Shown: piece by piece, positions 31,657-44,820 of the stretch | How the letters are laid out: each line of letters opens with the position of its first letter | Numbering within the stretch: position 1 is the stretch's first letter | Assembly (NCBI GenBank): GCA_004369045.1 | Contig: ML213515.1 | Location: 849,066 to 913,065, forward strand | Source: Heliocybe sulcata | Taxonomy: Eukaryota; Basidiomycota; Agaricomycetes; Gloeophyllales; Gloeophyllaceae | Direction of reading: 5' to 3' | Length of the DNA: 64,000 bases | The notes under the pieces: model-generated | What the model saw: only the letters and a program-made list of their open reading frames with translations | Databases searched by the model: none | What the model was told of the DNA's origin: nothing | Translations under genes and position numbers: made by a program

Positions 31657-33330
31657 TCAATAAACGTAAGGAATCAACTTATACGGCACCCTACTCGCCC
31701 ACTCATCCCATTGCTGCCCAAACTGCTTCCGCATAGCCGCATCCTCATTCACCGGCCTGAACAAACACACGTAATCCAGCCCCAGTCCACCAATCAACGA
31801 CAACCCGACTATCAGTTTACCCAACACCGTATTCAACACGCCGCACTCGCGCAGCCACGAGCCCTCAGAGAACCAGCACAAGCACACTCCGGTAAAGGCA
31901 ACGACGAAGGCGGAGTAGCTCGGGTGACGGACCCAGGAGTAGGGACCGGAGGTGACGAGGGTCTGGTCAGGACGGAAGGAGAGCTGGTAGGTGAAGTGCT
32001 TCCCGAGGGTGACATAGCATTGGTAGCGTATAAGAGAGCCGAAGACAGCGAGCGCGGTGCCCACGATGAATGAAGTGGTGAGGCGGACACGAGGGATGTG
32101 GGAGGGGGACGGGGCGAGGGTAGCAATGACTTCTGAGGTGTAGGGCTCGTAGTGCAAGTGAGCACAGATGAGGACGAGGGACTCGCAGAGCGCGCCCAGC
32201 CATAGCCCATACTGCACATAGTCCTAAGCGTCAGTAAACAGAAAGGAGATAGCAAGAGTACACGCACCTTAAGGATGCTGGGCCACCAGATGATGGCTTT
32301 CTGCCTAAAAGTGGCGTATCCGGAGAAGCGCTTGAGGTCTTCGTCCGGCACAGGCGGATTGGGGTTCGTGAGGCATCGATGCAGGCCAGCAGTCGCAATA
32401 AAGAGAAGGGGTACTCGTGCCAGCGACATGGCGTGCAGTTGCTCAGGCAGATAGGTGCGAGACCGGGCGAGAGTTTAAATGGCCAGCTCGGCCGGCCATC
32501 ATGGATCAGCGCACACACGGAGGTACGGGTTCATCACTCAGGAATGCGCTAACAAGGATTCCCCGTGAGATGAGAAGGCAAAGAGGAACACCGGCGCCCA
32601 CAATGTGTCGTAATCGCGTCGTAACGAGTCTGCGAGACTTAGCTATGCTTTGCCCTCCGCTATCACCATTGCATTCAAGAGACGTAGACAGTAAGCTCTA
32701 AGGCAAGCAGAACGCGAGCATAAGGCTTGATCAGCTTGTGACCGTCGACTCGGATGAGTCAAGATCTTAAGGACGGCTTCGGAGATATTGGTTATGCCTC
32801 GAGGTCATCGGTGCACCGCGCACATGTCTGCTGAAGAGCTAAGTAGTCGGCATCAAGATATGATAGGTATATTGTCGGCGTTGCTGTATATATATCAGGA
32901 GCCCAAGGAAATTTCGGTACTCATGACGTGAATACCGGCCATATCAGCGTCATCGCAGGGCTGCAATTGGATATCGTAGACTTATCTTGTCGGCAGAAGG
33001 GCGAGGATGGTGCACAGGACCCGCTCGTAACTCGTGTTACGATTCCTTTCTTCGCCGGGATCAGGATAAATTGTAAGACCGACAAACGTACCTCCGCTTG
33101 AGGGTTGTCGTACGGCGGAAGTTTGTTGATGCAGCATCCGGTTTATCGCATCCAGCGCCAAGTAAGAGACGCAAACTGTACTTGTAAGGAATGAGGTGCG
33201 GCGGAACAGCGCACGAAGATTCCAGTTGATAATGTAAGGAACACAAGCGTCCGAGTTGCCAGCGATTTCCCACGCAGCATGCTTGAGCACATTCACTACT
33301 GCCAACAGACTGGTACACCATGCTGTCTAT
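31440..33330 (-). repeat. ICMT segmental duplication unit 1 (with 44600-46370)
   Basis: The unit holds the ICMT gene with about 200 bases beyond its stop and about 0.9 kb upstream. In both copies the upstream part contains a conserved run starting near ATTGGATATCGTAGA and ending near ACGAAGATTCCAGT. The two units have the same orientation and lie about 13.2 kb apart. Confidence 0.8.
31657..32429 (-). CDS. ICMT-family protein-S-isoprenylcysteine O-methyltransferase-like, copy 1
   Basis: Two exons, 32429-32268 and 32223-31657, are separated by a 44-nt intron (GTGCGT...CTTAG) and give 242 residues. The family transfers a methyl group from S-adenosylmethionine to a C-terminal prenylated cysteine in the ER membrane. 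The C-terminal half has its signature elements: a GPYSWVRHPSYSAF motif (SAM-binding region), then NEDAAMRKQFGQQWDEW and RVPYKLIPYVY at the end. Several hydrophobic segments fit a polytopic membrane protein, including an N-terminal one (VPLLFIATAGL). Basidiomycetes often carry many such genes and most have no tested substrate. The copy at 44821 has the same intron position and length. The frame is intact. Confidence 0.88.
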
Positions 33331-34387
33331 GCTCTTCTATAGTCGTCCGGGCGGAGATTTCAAGCGGGTTTGGGTGCCGGTCGTAAGGGTCTCTCGTTCG
33401 GCGTGACTGGCGACTGCATGGCGGCGCAACATCCGTAGACTGCAAGTCCTTGGCATGAAGTCGACGCCTTGACCCTCGTCTTGTGCAGCCTGCAAAGCGC
33501 TACCTTTATCATCTTCACAGTTATGCAGGCTTGGATAGGTCATTACAAGATCGACTTGCTGCGATCCATCGTGAGTTATATATGAGTTTATGTGCTTCGT
33601 TGCGGGTGTGATACGGCTTGGATAGGCGTCTATATGTACCTCCTGGGCGAGGCTGGCACAGCAAGAGGGTCGCCACAGTATCTCGCAGGCGAACCCAGAT
33701 ATCCATCCTGCCTCGGCGGCCTGCCCTTCGCCAAGAGGTCGGTAACGCGGCATTGTCTATTGCGATCCTGGTATCCGGGCTAACTCTGCACCACGCACTA
33801 TCCTCAAAGCCTCGTTTGCGGAATGTCGGATGCATACACCGATCATGGGCAAGAGCCTTGTCGAACAGGCCGGTACTTGCCATTTGCGGGTAATGTAAGA
33901 CTGATTTTATTGCGTCTTTACGGCAATCACTTTGCGTGCGCGAGCTTGAAAAGTACTTGCTTGCTTTATGCAGATCTCAGTGAGTCTGGTCTGCCGTGTA
34001 GGTATCGTAGACCTACGCGATTCCTAGTCCCTACATTGATAGCAAAGAGAGGATACCATGCCCGAGGTTTGTTTCTCGTTGATGTCAGCGCGTAAGTGGA
34101 GTTTGATGCAGAAGTGTTTCAGAGGCGGGAGTCGTCGTCTACAAGACAAATATCTCGAGCGATAAGACGAGTGGTGATGTAGATACTTCATTCAGAGATA
34201 TCTTGGGAATGTACGAGGTCACGGCGGACAAGAAACCATCTGGATAGTACAACGGAACGGAAGAGACCTTCGACAGAAAAATTAACGAGGAGAGCGCAAA
34301 AAGTGTAGCTCCAAAACAGAAAGTGCGTCCGTGTCCAACAGTGTCTGCTGGTAACAGAGAGGAACCTTAAACATCAAGTAGTGGCTG
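32430..34387. other. Intergenic region
   Basis: About 32880-33330 is shared with the second ICMT unit (45960-46370) and may contain its promoter. The minus frame across it (32982-33305) is not intact in the other copy, so I do not call it. From 33.3 to 34.4 kb I see only unsupported overlapping frames. Confidence 0.55.
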
Positions 34388-35098
34388 CTAGTCGGAAGAT
34401 GCGATCTGCACGTCCACGTATATGACTTCAAACATCGGCGAGTTACCAGCCTAGGCAAGTGAATCAGCACATGACATAGGCATATAGAGCATGATTTTGG
34501 AGGGAGGGACGCCAATAATGCAGCAGTTAGATGAAGGAAACAGCAATAGAAAGTGAAGCCACGTAATCGGAACGCGGATGATGCAACAACACTATGCCAG
34601 AACGACAGACTTACCCCGACCAGAGCGACATGCCCGACACTCAGCAGTGCATACGGTCCCGCATCCTCTCCAGATATAAAGCCGTCTGGTACTGCAACCG
34701 AGAAGTTCTGGTGGGGAGGCTTCTCCCCTGTCCCGGATGTATTGCTATACTGCGGATCGTACCCTCCATGATAGAGCACTGTTCCCATTTCTTCTGTAGG
34801 AGAAGCACAGACAATCGATCCAGCTGAGGAGTTCGTTGTGCAAGCACGCAGAGCAATAACGAGAGAAACCTCGGTGGACCCTGTTAAAGAGTTCTATGCT
34901 CTCCCAGTCAGCATGCGGAAAAGAATGGGGATGGGCGCAGTAACACACCGGCCTATCCACTTCCACTGTAAAGTTCGATGAAGATGAGATTGTTGCGCCG
35001 GCTTCAGGATAACCGATCGCGATTGATTGTGCTTGGATCAACGACGCCAATGCCGCGCAGAGGAGGAAGAGCAGAAAATGCAACATTCCTGACGGCAT
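34388..35098 (-). CDS. Small secreted protein of a fungal-specific family
   Basis: Three exons, 35098-34949, 34893-34615 and 34450-34388, give 163 residues with matching phases. Residues 1-24 are a signal peptide (hydrophobic core LHFLLFLLCAALASLIQ, cleavage expected near QAQ-S). The mature part begins SIAIGYPEAGATI, then FTVEVDRP joined across the intron to NSLTGSTEVSLVIALRAC, then GTVLYHGGYDPQY and PPHQNFSVAVP, ending GNSPMFEVIYVDVQI. I recognise this pattern from uncharacterised secreted proteins common in mushrooms; they look like a beta-sandwich of about 140 residues, but no activity is known to me. The second intron is 164 nt, long for this locus. The neighbour at 35798 is also a small secreted protein on the same strand. 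Confidence 0.8.
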
Positions 35099-35797
35099 TT
35101 TCGCGGCAGTAGAACTAACGTTGAGATAATGCTAGCAGAGGAGCTGAGCAGAGACGAGGAGCAGAGAGCGCCGAATCCGCATGTTTGCACTGACCGCATG
35201 GTAGAAGAAAGCGACGCATATCACACGTGCCAGTCTAGAGCCAGGGTAAATGAGCTATTATCAGAAATCGTCAGTATACATAGAGCATCTCCGAGGGGAA
35301 ACAAGAGAAGCGTAATCGAGCTAGACCTATGCTTGCATGCGGTGGTGGGCGGAGAGGAACAGATACCAAATTTAGTGTCTGAATGAACGCCCGCCTCATC
35401 TCCGACCAATCAGAGCTTTCCCTGCTGTACCTGACATCTCAAAGCGCTCGAGCGCTTTGAATGATCACGAATTCGGGAATCTTTGCAAGATCATTCAATG
35501 GTTTTGGGTAGCAAAGTCTGTACCGGAAGCTAATATGACGTGGCTTGCGGATGCGGAGTAGTATGCACTTTAGGCTGTCAGCGCGGATATTCTCGAGTGC
35601 GAACGCGTCGTTGTCGATGCTCACGTACTGTAGATATACAGAGGTAAATGCAATGAGCTGAATCGCAAAATGTGCGCGACGGTGTGCCACATTTAGTGTA
35701 GAAATCCGCAGACGAGCGCTAGTTATACATTCATACAAAAAGAGATTATATCCCGGAATCCATTGTACACAAACAAGACGACCCTTCTGCACATGGT
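35099..35797. other. Intergenic region between two secreted-protein genes
   Basis: It holds the promoter of the 34388-35098 gene and the 3' flank of the lectin gene, and a perfect 22-bp palindrome at 35439-35460. The minus frame at 35439-35804 overlaps the lectin stop and has no recognisable domain. Confidence 0.55.
35439..35460. repeat. Perfect 22-bp palindrome
   Basis: The half-site TCAAAGCGCTC is followed directly by its reverse complement GAGCGCTTTGA, with no loop. The centre is CTCGAG. It could be a protein-binding site or a terminator-like cruciform in the spacer downstream of the lectin gene. Confidence 0.8.
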
Positions 35798-36298
35798 TTA
35801 ACAAGCTAAAACCCCGTTCTGATTGTCAATGCAGGATCCTGTAAAGAACAGGTTACTCAGCACTGAGAGGAGGTACGAAGACAAATAGCGCATACTGACC
35901 AAGGTCTACGATGGAAGCAGGAGAGCCGCCGCTTCCATTGCTGCAGTAGCACTCCATGTACTCTATTCCAGCAGCTATCTCACATCCGCTGCACGTGCTG
36001 CTGTAACCGCCGCTGCAGCACCAAATGAGCGGTCAGGTCATCTGTCTTCGTAAACCCACGGTAAGTGGCGAACGTACTTTCCGTGGACGCAAGTGAGCTG
36101 TCCATCGTAGTTGGCGACGCAATTGTTGAGGTTGATGGAGGTGTCGACCAATTGTCCGGCATCGTTGTAGCAACTGGAGTGGAAGGTGTCTCCAGAGATG
36201 TAACCCGTAGTACAGGTGGAGGCGAAGTTGGCGCCAGTAGCCTGTAACTGTAGTATGAGGGCCAAGGAGGATACTGCAAGTGTCAAAGAGAGCTGCAT
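35798..36298 (-). CDS. Secreted CVNH-domain (cyanovirin-N homology) lectin-like protein
   Basis: Three exons, 36298-36078, 36012-35900 and 35838-35798, give 124 residues with consistent phases. A signal peptide covers about residues 1-22 (LSLTLAVSSLALILQL). The mature part has two tandem CVNH-like repeats. The first reads NFASTCTTGYISGDTFHSSC and continues through DTSINLNNCVANYDGQL. The second reads GGYSSTCSGCEIAAGIEYME, then SIVDLG joined to SCIDNQNGVLAC. Each repeat keeps the C...C spacing and the LNNC / L-SC followed by N-x-(D/N)-G-x-L pattern. CVNH proteins bind high-mannose glycans. The start at 36298 was preferred over an in-frame ATG at 36346 because it puts the signal peptide at the N-terminus. 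The last exon is only 41 nt, yet it completes the second repeat exactly. Confidence 0.85.
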
Positions 36299-39491
<3,193 letters not shown>

Positions 39492-40439
39492 TGGCATAGT
39501 ATGTTTCGTCGTTATATCACTATTATCATTCTAATACATTGTCTGCCCAGAAATATTCACAGAAGTCCCATAAGGCGTTTATATCATCCGTCGAAGTCCC
39601 TCGGTATCGTGTTTGCCGGATGCATACTCTTTCTGTCCGGTGTATGTTTCGCTTGATCCTCAGTTAGTTCGTTGAGCGTGCACCTACTTCATGCGGTGGT
39701 ACGCTCGGCGAAGTCCGGATTTCATGAAGCCTGCAAGCTGTATGACCTATCTGATCGACTCGCTCGCCGCCGACCACGTAGGTGAGTAATCTGCACATAA
39801 TCCATTCCGTTATTCGATATTCAAGTATCTCATGGTTGTGCAAGCAGTATGATAAACCGACCGTGCTGGAGCCACCAATCGATCAGATTTCTGAGTCAAC
39901 CGACGTTCCCTAAAATACCCAGCATCGTCGCAGGGTCCCTATCTGGCTTGAGACTTGCCGAATCGGTACAAGTAGCTCCTTCCTCCAACTCGGAATTCTT
40001 TCTGACTTTCAATTTTCACTCTTCACGTCTTCACAGAAGTGCCCCGCCAGCGTATAAAGGTGAGCTCAGGACATCACTAGCCATCTTCTCCCCTTCCCTC
40101 TTGCCAACACCATCGTCGACGCTCTAGTCTCATGGAACTCTGGCTTTTAGCCATAGCCGCGAGCGCCAGTCACGACGAGCTGGTCCAGCAGTAACTGAGG
40201 TGCTCACGATGGCTGCGACCACCAGTTTTCTTCGTGGTGCTTTCTGAGGGATGGCATTATCACCCTGGGCTTTAGCACTCGAGCTTCGTGTTAGCTCCCT
40301 GAGCCATAGTAGGACAATCTTCCACTCTTGCGCTTTGATAATTGTAAGAAGTGCCCTGGTGCGCAACACCGAGTCTCATGCGATCCCCTGATCTGTGCTG
40401 GATTTTCGTTACTTCAGTGCGTGAATTCCCCTTCCTCGA

Positions 40440-40715
40440 TTGTCCGGCGCCCCTTTCACCTTGGCCCTCAGCGTACTCGACCTTGACCTCCGAATCATCT
40501 TCTTCGCCTTCTCGGCATCTATCTCACCGTGCCCGTCCAACACGACGTTCTGCTCGCCGAGCACACTAAAGAACGTCCTCAGGACATCCATGCAGTCTAG
40601 CATACCAAGTCTTATGTGTGTGCGGTTGCCCGCGGCGCTGATAAAGCTTGAGCAGCCTCACCGCAGAGTCCTCCCAGATATCCCTCGCGGCGCGTTCAGA
40701 ATATCTAAATGATGG
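40440..40715 (-). pseudogene. Relic of the C-terminal part of an F-box-like gene (a)
   Basis: The minus frame reads LDCMDVLRTFFSVLGEQNVV then LDGHGEIDAEKAKK. It corresponds to LLDCMNVLKEDVLQLRTILG and VAWDGHGEVEAG of the intact gene at 42123-43988. At DNA level TTGCCCGCGGCGCTGATAA is shared exactly. The frame is not continuous with an F-box or repeat region and no start remains, so only a fragment of about 0.27 kb of the C-terminus survives. Confidence 0.75.
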
Positions 40716-41559
40716 CTATCAGGGGCCATGGTATCGTCGAACGGTGTCGCACGGCTTGGATGCTTCGGAGAATGCTCTCTGAGTACGCTTCGCACGAGAG
40801 AGAGGCGATAGAAACTGGCGGTCGTATCCGTTGGCGGTATGGGTGCGTGGCTTGCGTGCAGACCGTAGACACTGTTGAACGGAGACGAGGCCTCCCTTCA
40901 TCCGTCTCTCCGGTGTGCTCGTGAGTCCACACGGTCTTCGACGGATTCCAGGCATGATTTGTATATGATGTCTGCTATCTGAACGTGGCCCGCTACTTAA
41001 GTAGTCTTCTCTCCCCCCGAGCGATGCATATATGCCCGTCGTCGTGGTTATAGAGGGGCAGCCTTGCAGGACATGTTTCGAGGGGCGTGAAGATATGTGT
41101 CGGTTGGTATGTGAGATTGGTTGTCTCAGTTACTGTCGGCGCCACTGGTGCATGACCGTATCAATGGACCGCGGCTGACTTGGTCTCACTGTAGATCTCC
41201 CTCCATGGATGCTAGCCAAGGTATTCAGGCAGGCTCGCTTCGACCGCAGATCGCACTGCACCTGCCCTCATCCATAGCTTTCCAAGCAGCGCCGCGGAGC
41301 TGCGACTCCATGGCTATTTGTGGCATCTACGCGTGGCCACATTCACGTGGTTTGCTTAAAAGATTCCTATCGATGAGACGCGAGGCGCAATTTTCCTCCT
41401 CTCTTTCCCTCTCTTGCTGGCGAGATGCTGCCCTGGCTTTGCTTGAGCGTGAGTCGGGTTGTGCGCGTCCCGGGTCTTGTGAGCTGTATCACCCCGCGCG
41501 AACACCTCTGATCGTCGAAAATAACGGAAGGGAAGATGACCGCTCCTTGTCGATTCGGT

Positions 41560-41830
41560 TGCGATCGCGAGTGCGAGTATCCTCTACGCGTCACCCACCT
41601 CTCAATGAGCCTACATCTATCGCCGGAGGTGAAGTTCACCCACACGATGTTCTGCTCGCCGGACACGGTTCGGAGATCAAGAACGTCCTCCTTGAGGACA
41701 TTCATACAGTCCAGCAAAGTAAGTCTGAAGTGTTGTTGCAGTTGCCTGCGGCGCCGACAAGGCTTTAACAGTCTCACCATAAAGTCATCCTGGCAATTAG
41801 CCGCACGAGGCTCCAGGCGTAGCTGAAGAC
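41560..41830 (-). pseudogene. Relic of the C-terminal part of an F-box-like gene (b)
   Basis: The minus frame reads VRLLKPCRRRRQLQQHFRLT, LLDCMNVLKEDVLDLRTVSG and EQNIVW, matching MERLLKPYQRRGQPQNTLRL and the following residues of the intact 42123-43988 protein. Upstream similarity continues over GGCTCCAGGCGTAGC and then stops. The downstream acidic tail is lost. Together with relic (a) it indicates at least two former tandem neighbours of the intact gene. Confidence 0.8.
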
Positions 41831-42122
41831 ATCTTTGTAAATCTCCATTTCGCTATACTACTGCAATCCAGTGGGACTGGACGCTTGCAAGTAACCACGA
41901 CAGAGCGCGCAGGAGCTGTTGCTTGTCACTTAGATGTACGTACTTCACTGTATCCAGTTCTGACCATGCTGACTGCTTTCGAAGAGAAGTAATGTAATAC
42001 AACAAGAAAAGTTAATAGCCAGGAGAAATGATTCGACCGAGATTGTAAGTTACGCCACTTTCTAACCTTCGTGTATAGAAAGCCCACCCTATATCCCTCG
42101 TCCCCTACCAGCCCCTACACGT

Positions 42123-43988
42123 TTAGTAGCCAGGATCAAAGTCCTCCTCGGTATCGGCAAGATAACCCTGATCCTCATCATCCCACAGCATTGGTTCGTC
42201 CATATCTCCCTCATACTCGGAGGATCCATCTTCGCCCACTGCTTCGTAGTCTCCGAGACTGTTGCCCCCTGCACCTTCACGCGCCCCACCGTCCCAGGCC
42301 TCGCCTCGCCTTACGTCCTCCACTTCAGTATGCATGCTTCCATCGCCCAAGGCCGCCCTTCGGCGTGCGCCTTCTGCCTCAGTGTGCGTATCCTCCATCA
42401 AATACCCATTACCGTCTTCACACCGTCCTTCACCATACTCGCTCTTGTCATTCAAGGGTTCTGATCCACCTCCACCAGCTTCTACTTCGCCGTGTCCGTC
42501 CCACGCGACATTTTCCTCTCCTAAAATAGTCCTGAGCTGAAGAACATCCTCCTTGAGGACATTCATACAGTCCAGCAAAGTAAGTCTTAAGGTGTTCTGC
42601 GGTTGCCCGCGGCGCTGATAAGGCTTTAGCAGCCTCTCCATGAAATCTTCATTGGTTTCACTCGGCCAAGGCTCCAGGCGTAGCCAAAGGCCCCGCAAGG
42701 TAACGGACTGGAGCTGGTGCCATAGGAAATACCCTCCTCCCCACCAATCGTCCGGATACAGCAAGCCGTTTGAGAATGCGGAGCTCAGGTATCCGGACAC
42801 TTCGAGGCTAGTTATGGCGGGCATCATGTAGAAGAGATGCATCCATGCATCTCTCTCGTGATCCCATATAGCCATCCCGTCGTGGACGGTGAGATGGGTA
42901 ACAGAAGCAGTGGAAGGCGATACCCAGGTCTCGAGGAGATTGAGGATGATGTATTCCATCCCGAGTCCGAAATCTTCGAAGTAGATTTGTAACCCTGCCC
43001 TCTGTGATGCGTGGCCAGTCCCAGTAACATCAGGCGTCAGCGAATAATAGAACTTTCCGATGCCTCCGTTATGCAGCGTACAGCCCCGAAACGGCGTGCG
43101 CGAGTGCATTTGTTGAATTATTGTCCCAGCTGCCGCCAGCTTGTATGCGGGATGGTAGGGTCCAAATGGAAGGATTCGGAGGCGGAAGTAATCCAGCACA
43201 GGGAGATCGAGGAGGAGCATTAGCTCAGAGTCCGCACCGTCATTCGACGTGAACAGATTGAGTGTTGTCAAGGCCGGCAACTGAACCCTGTCGGGGACGT
43301 TCTGCGGTGGCGCCATCTCGACGGCGAGTGTAAGCGACTCCAGCAAGGGTGTCTGGCGAAGCAGGTCAAGCACTTCATTTGTCGCGGGATACCAATAGAC
43401 ATTGACGAGGCTAAGAGTCGTCAGCCGGGACAGGGAGCTTGTCAGAATCCCGCTGAAATCATCATAATGGAACCCCTCGAGCCATAGGCGGTGAAGCCGG
43501 TTGGACGTGAAGTGCGATGTCAGCACATTTGTCCGTCGTAGACCGGGAGACGACCTTCGAATTTCCAGCTCCTCCAGCAATACCATCCCATCATACTGAC
43601 CCGCATTTGCCGACTCCAGCCTGTCCAGGACCTCCTCTGAGACGCTAGTCAGTCGTAGTGACCGCAACCTGTGAGCATTTGCCATGATGAGGTCGAGCTT
43701 CTCCACATCCTCGGGGACCTCGGTCCTTTTGTCCGTCGCAAGGCTTCCCTTGATAGATAATGTACGACTTCCAGAGCGCTGAATGAGGACCTTCAACGAC
43801 TCCAGACACGAGAATGATATGTCGGTCCAGAGCTTCGAGTACCCCAACGTCGAGTGCCTCCAATGTTTGTTCAGGTGGCATATAGGGAGTCTGTCTGCGA
43901 GGCTGGCTTGGTCTCCTGTACCGCCTTTGATAAGTGGAAGTAGTTCCGATGCGATCATTCCAATGATTTCGCTCGCGATGCCCGCCAT
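42123..43988 (-). CDS. F-box-like / leucine-rich-like protein 5 with long acidic tail
   Basis: A single exon encodes 621 residues from the ATG at 43988; the frame extends a few codons further upstream only through a GTG. The F-box-like domain covers about residues 3-60 (IASEIIGMIASELLPLIKGG, then LPICHLNKHWRHSTLGYSKL, WTDI). Irregular leucine-rich-like repeats follow (LRSLRLTSVS, LEELEIRRS, LTTLSLVNVYW, LESLTLAVE). There is no long coiled coil. The last 120 residues are acidic, glycine-rich and repetitive, including two partial repeats of a TEAEGARRRAALGDGSMH / TEVEDVRRGEAWDGGARE unit. Two relics of its C-terminus lie just downstream. A TCACGTG motif lies about 355 bases upstream, near 44342. 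Likely SCF substrate adaptor, by family. Confidence 0.82.
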   Translation of the reverse strand: MAGIASEIIGMIASELLPLIKGGTGDQASLADRLPICHLNKHWRHSTLGYSKLWTDISFSCLESLKVLIQRSGSRTLSIKGSLATDKRTEVPEDVEKLDLIMANAHRLRSLRLTSVSEEVLDRLESANAGQYDGMVLLEELEIRRSSPGLRRTNVLTSHFTSNRLHRLWLEGFHYDDFSGILTSSLSRLTTLSLVNVYWYPATNEVLDLLRQTPLLESLTLAVEMAPPQNVPDRVQLPALTTLNLFTSNDGADSELMLLLDLPVLDYFRLRILPFGPYHPAYKLAAAGTIIQQMHSRTPFRGCTLHNGGIGKFYYSLTPDVTGTGHASQRAGLQIYFEDFGLGMEYIILNLLETWVSPSTASVTHLTVHDGMAIWDHERDAWMHLFYMMPAITSLEVSGYLSSAFSNGLLYPDDWWGGGYFLWHQLQSVTLRGLWLRLEPWPSETNEDFMERLLKPYQRRGQPQNTLRLTLLDCMNVLKEDVLQLRTILGEENVAWDGHGEVEAGGGGSEPLNDKSEYGEGRCEDGNGYLMEDTHTEAEGARRRAALGDGSMHTEVEDVRRGEAWDGGAREGAGGNSLGDYEAVGEDGSSEYEGDMDEPMLWDDEDQGYLADTEEDFDPGY

Positions 43989-44820
43989 GGTCTGTGGCAC
44001 GGTCGTCGGTCAAAATGAGTATGCTGGGTTGAGGGCCCGAAGGGAATAGACATACCATAGATGGAGATATGGAAGTTACACTGAGGAGAAATTTGGTCTT
44101 GAGAGTTGAAAGATCTGTGTCTCCGTCGGGGTTGATGCAGAATACTGTTCACGATGTCGACGCCCCTTGTGGCACGTTGAATTCCGCAAAGCCGTTCGAG
44201 CTCAGAGGTAAGATACAAAGAGGTAGAAGCAGCAGAGTATCGTTTGCGTGATTAGAGATATGTTGCAGCTTTTGAGATCGTCGTACGCGTAGTCAAGAGT
44301 GCATCGGATGAAAAGGGTCGTGGTCGGCGCTTTCTACTGAGCACGTGACTATGTTTGTCCTTATTAGCCGTGCGGTCGGCGCTTCGCCACACTGACGGGC
44401 CTGACGAGTGCAGCAAAAGATACACTTACCGCTACGTTAATCATGAGCTTAAGGGTTGCTGTAGTATAATATTGGCCTGTGGTTGAAACAAAAAATCTGG
44501 CTTCAGATAAAATCTCGTCGCACCCGATGTACCCTGAAATGTTCCAACTGTTTTTTCGATGTTCCGAATCTCAGTAGGTTTGGCAACCGGGGTCCGTATT
44601 TGACTCCCGAAGAGGGCGAAAACTCGAAAGGAAAGTCTTTGCCAAAAGTTTAGTGCCGTTATACACGTACAGAAATTTCCATCACCGGCAAGTAATCAGC
44701 TCCACCTAGCTCGGACGCCCTCTTTCCCATCACGAGTGTGGTACATCAATCCTGTTCATAGAAGATTTGTCCAATACGCAAAGAGAATACAGCATGCCTC
44801 GGGGGGCGTTCCCGCTGGTG
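43989..44820. other. Intergenic region
   Basis: This holds the leader of the 42123-43988 gene, a CACGTG at 44342-44347, and from about 44600 the 3' flank shared with the other ICMT copy (for example GTGCCGTTATACACGTA, compared with GCGCCGTTATACACGTA in copy 1). No gene. Confidence 0.55.

Larger units (their letters stand above)
39492..42122. other. Intergenic region with two dead F-box-like gene pieces
   Basis: Apart from the two relics at 40440-40715 and 41560-41830, I see no gene. Frames on both strands over the relics are shadows of the former coding strand (minus). Confidence 0.6.

Noticed and set aside
32982-33305. 107-codon minus-strand frame in the shared ICMT upstream flank
   Set aside because: The related sequence at 46.0-46.4 kb does not keep the frame, so the conservation looks non-coding.
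35129-35386. 85-codon plus-strand frame directly upstream of the secreted-protein gene
   Set aside because: It lies divergently in the promoter of a supported gene and shows no domain.
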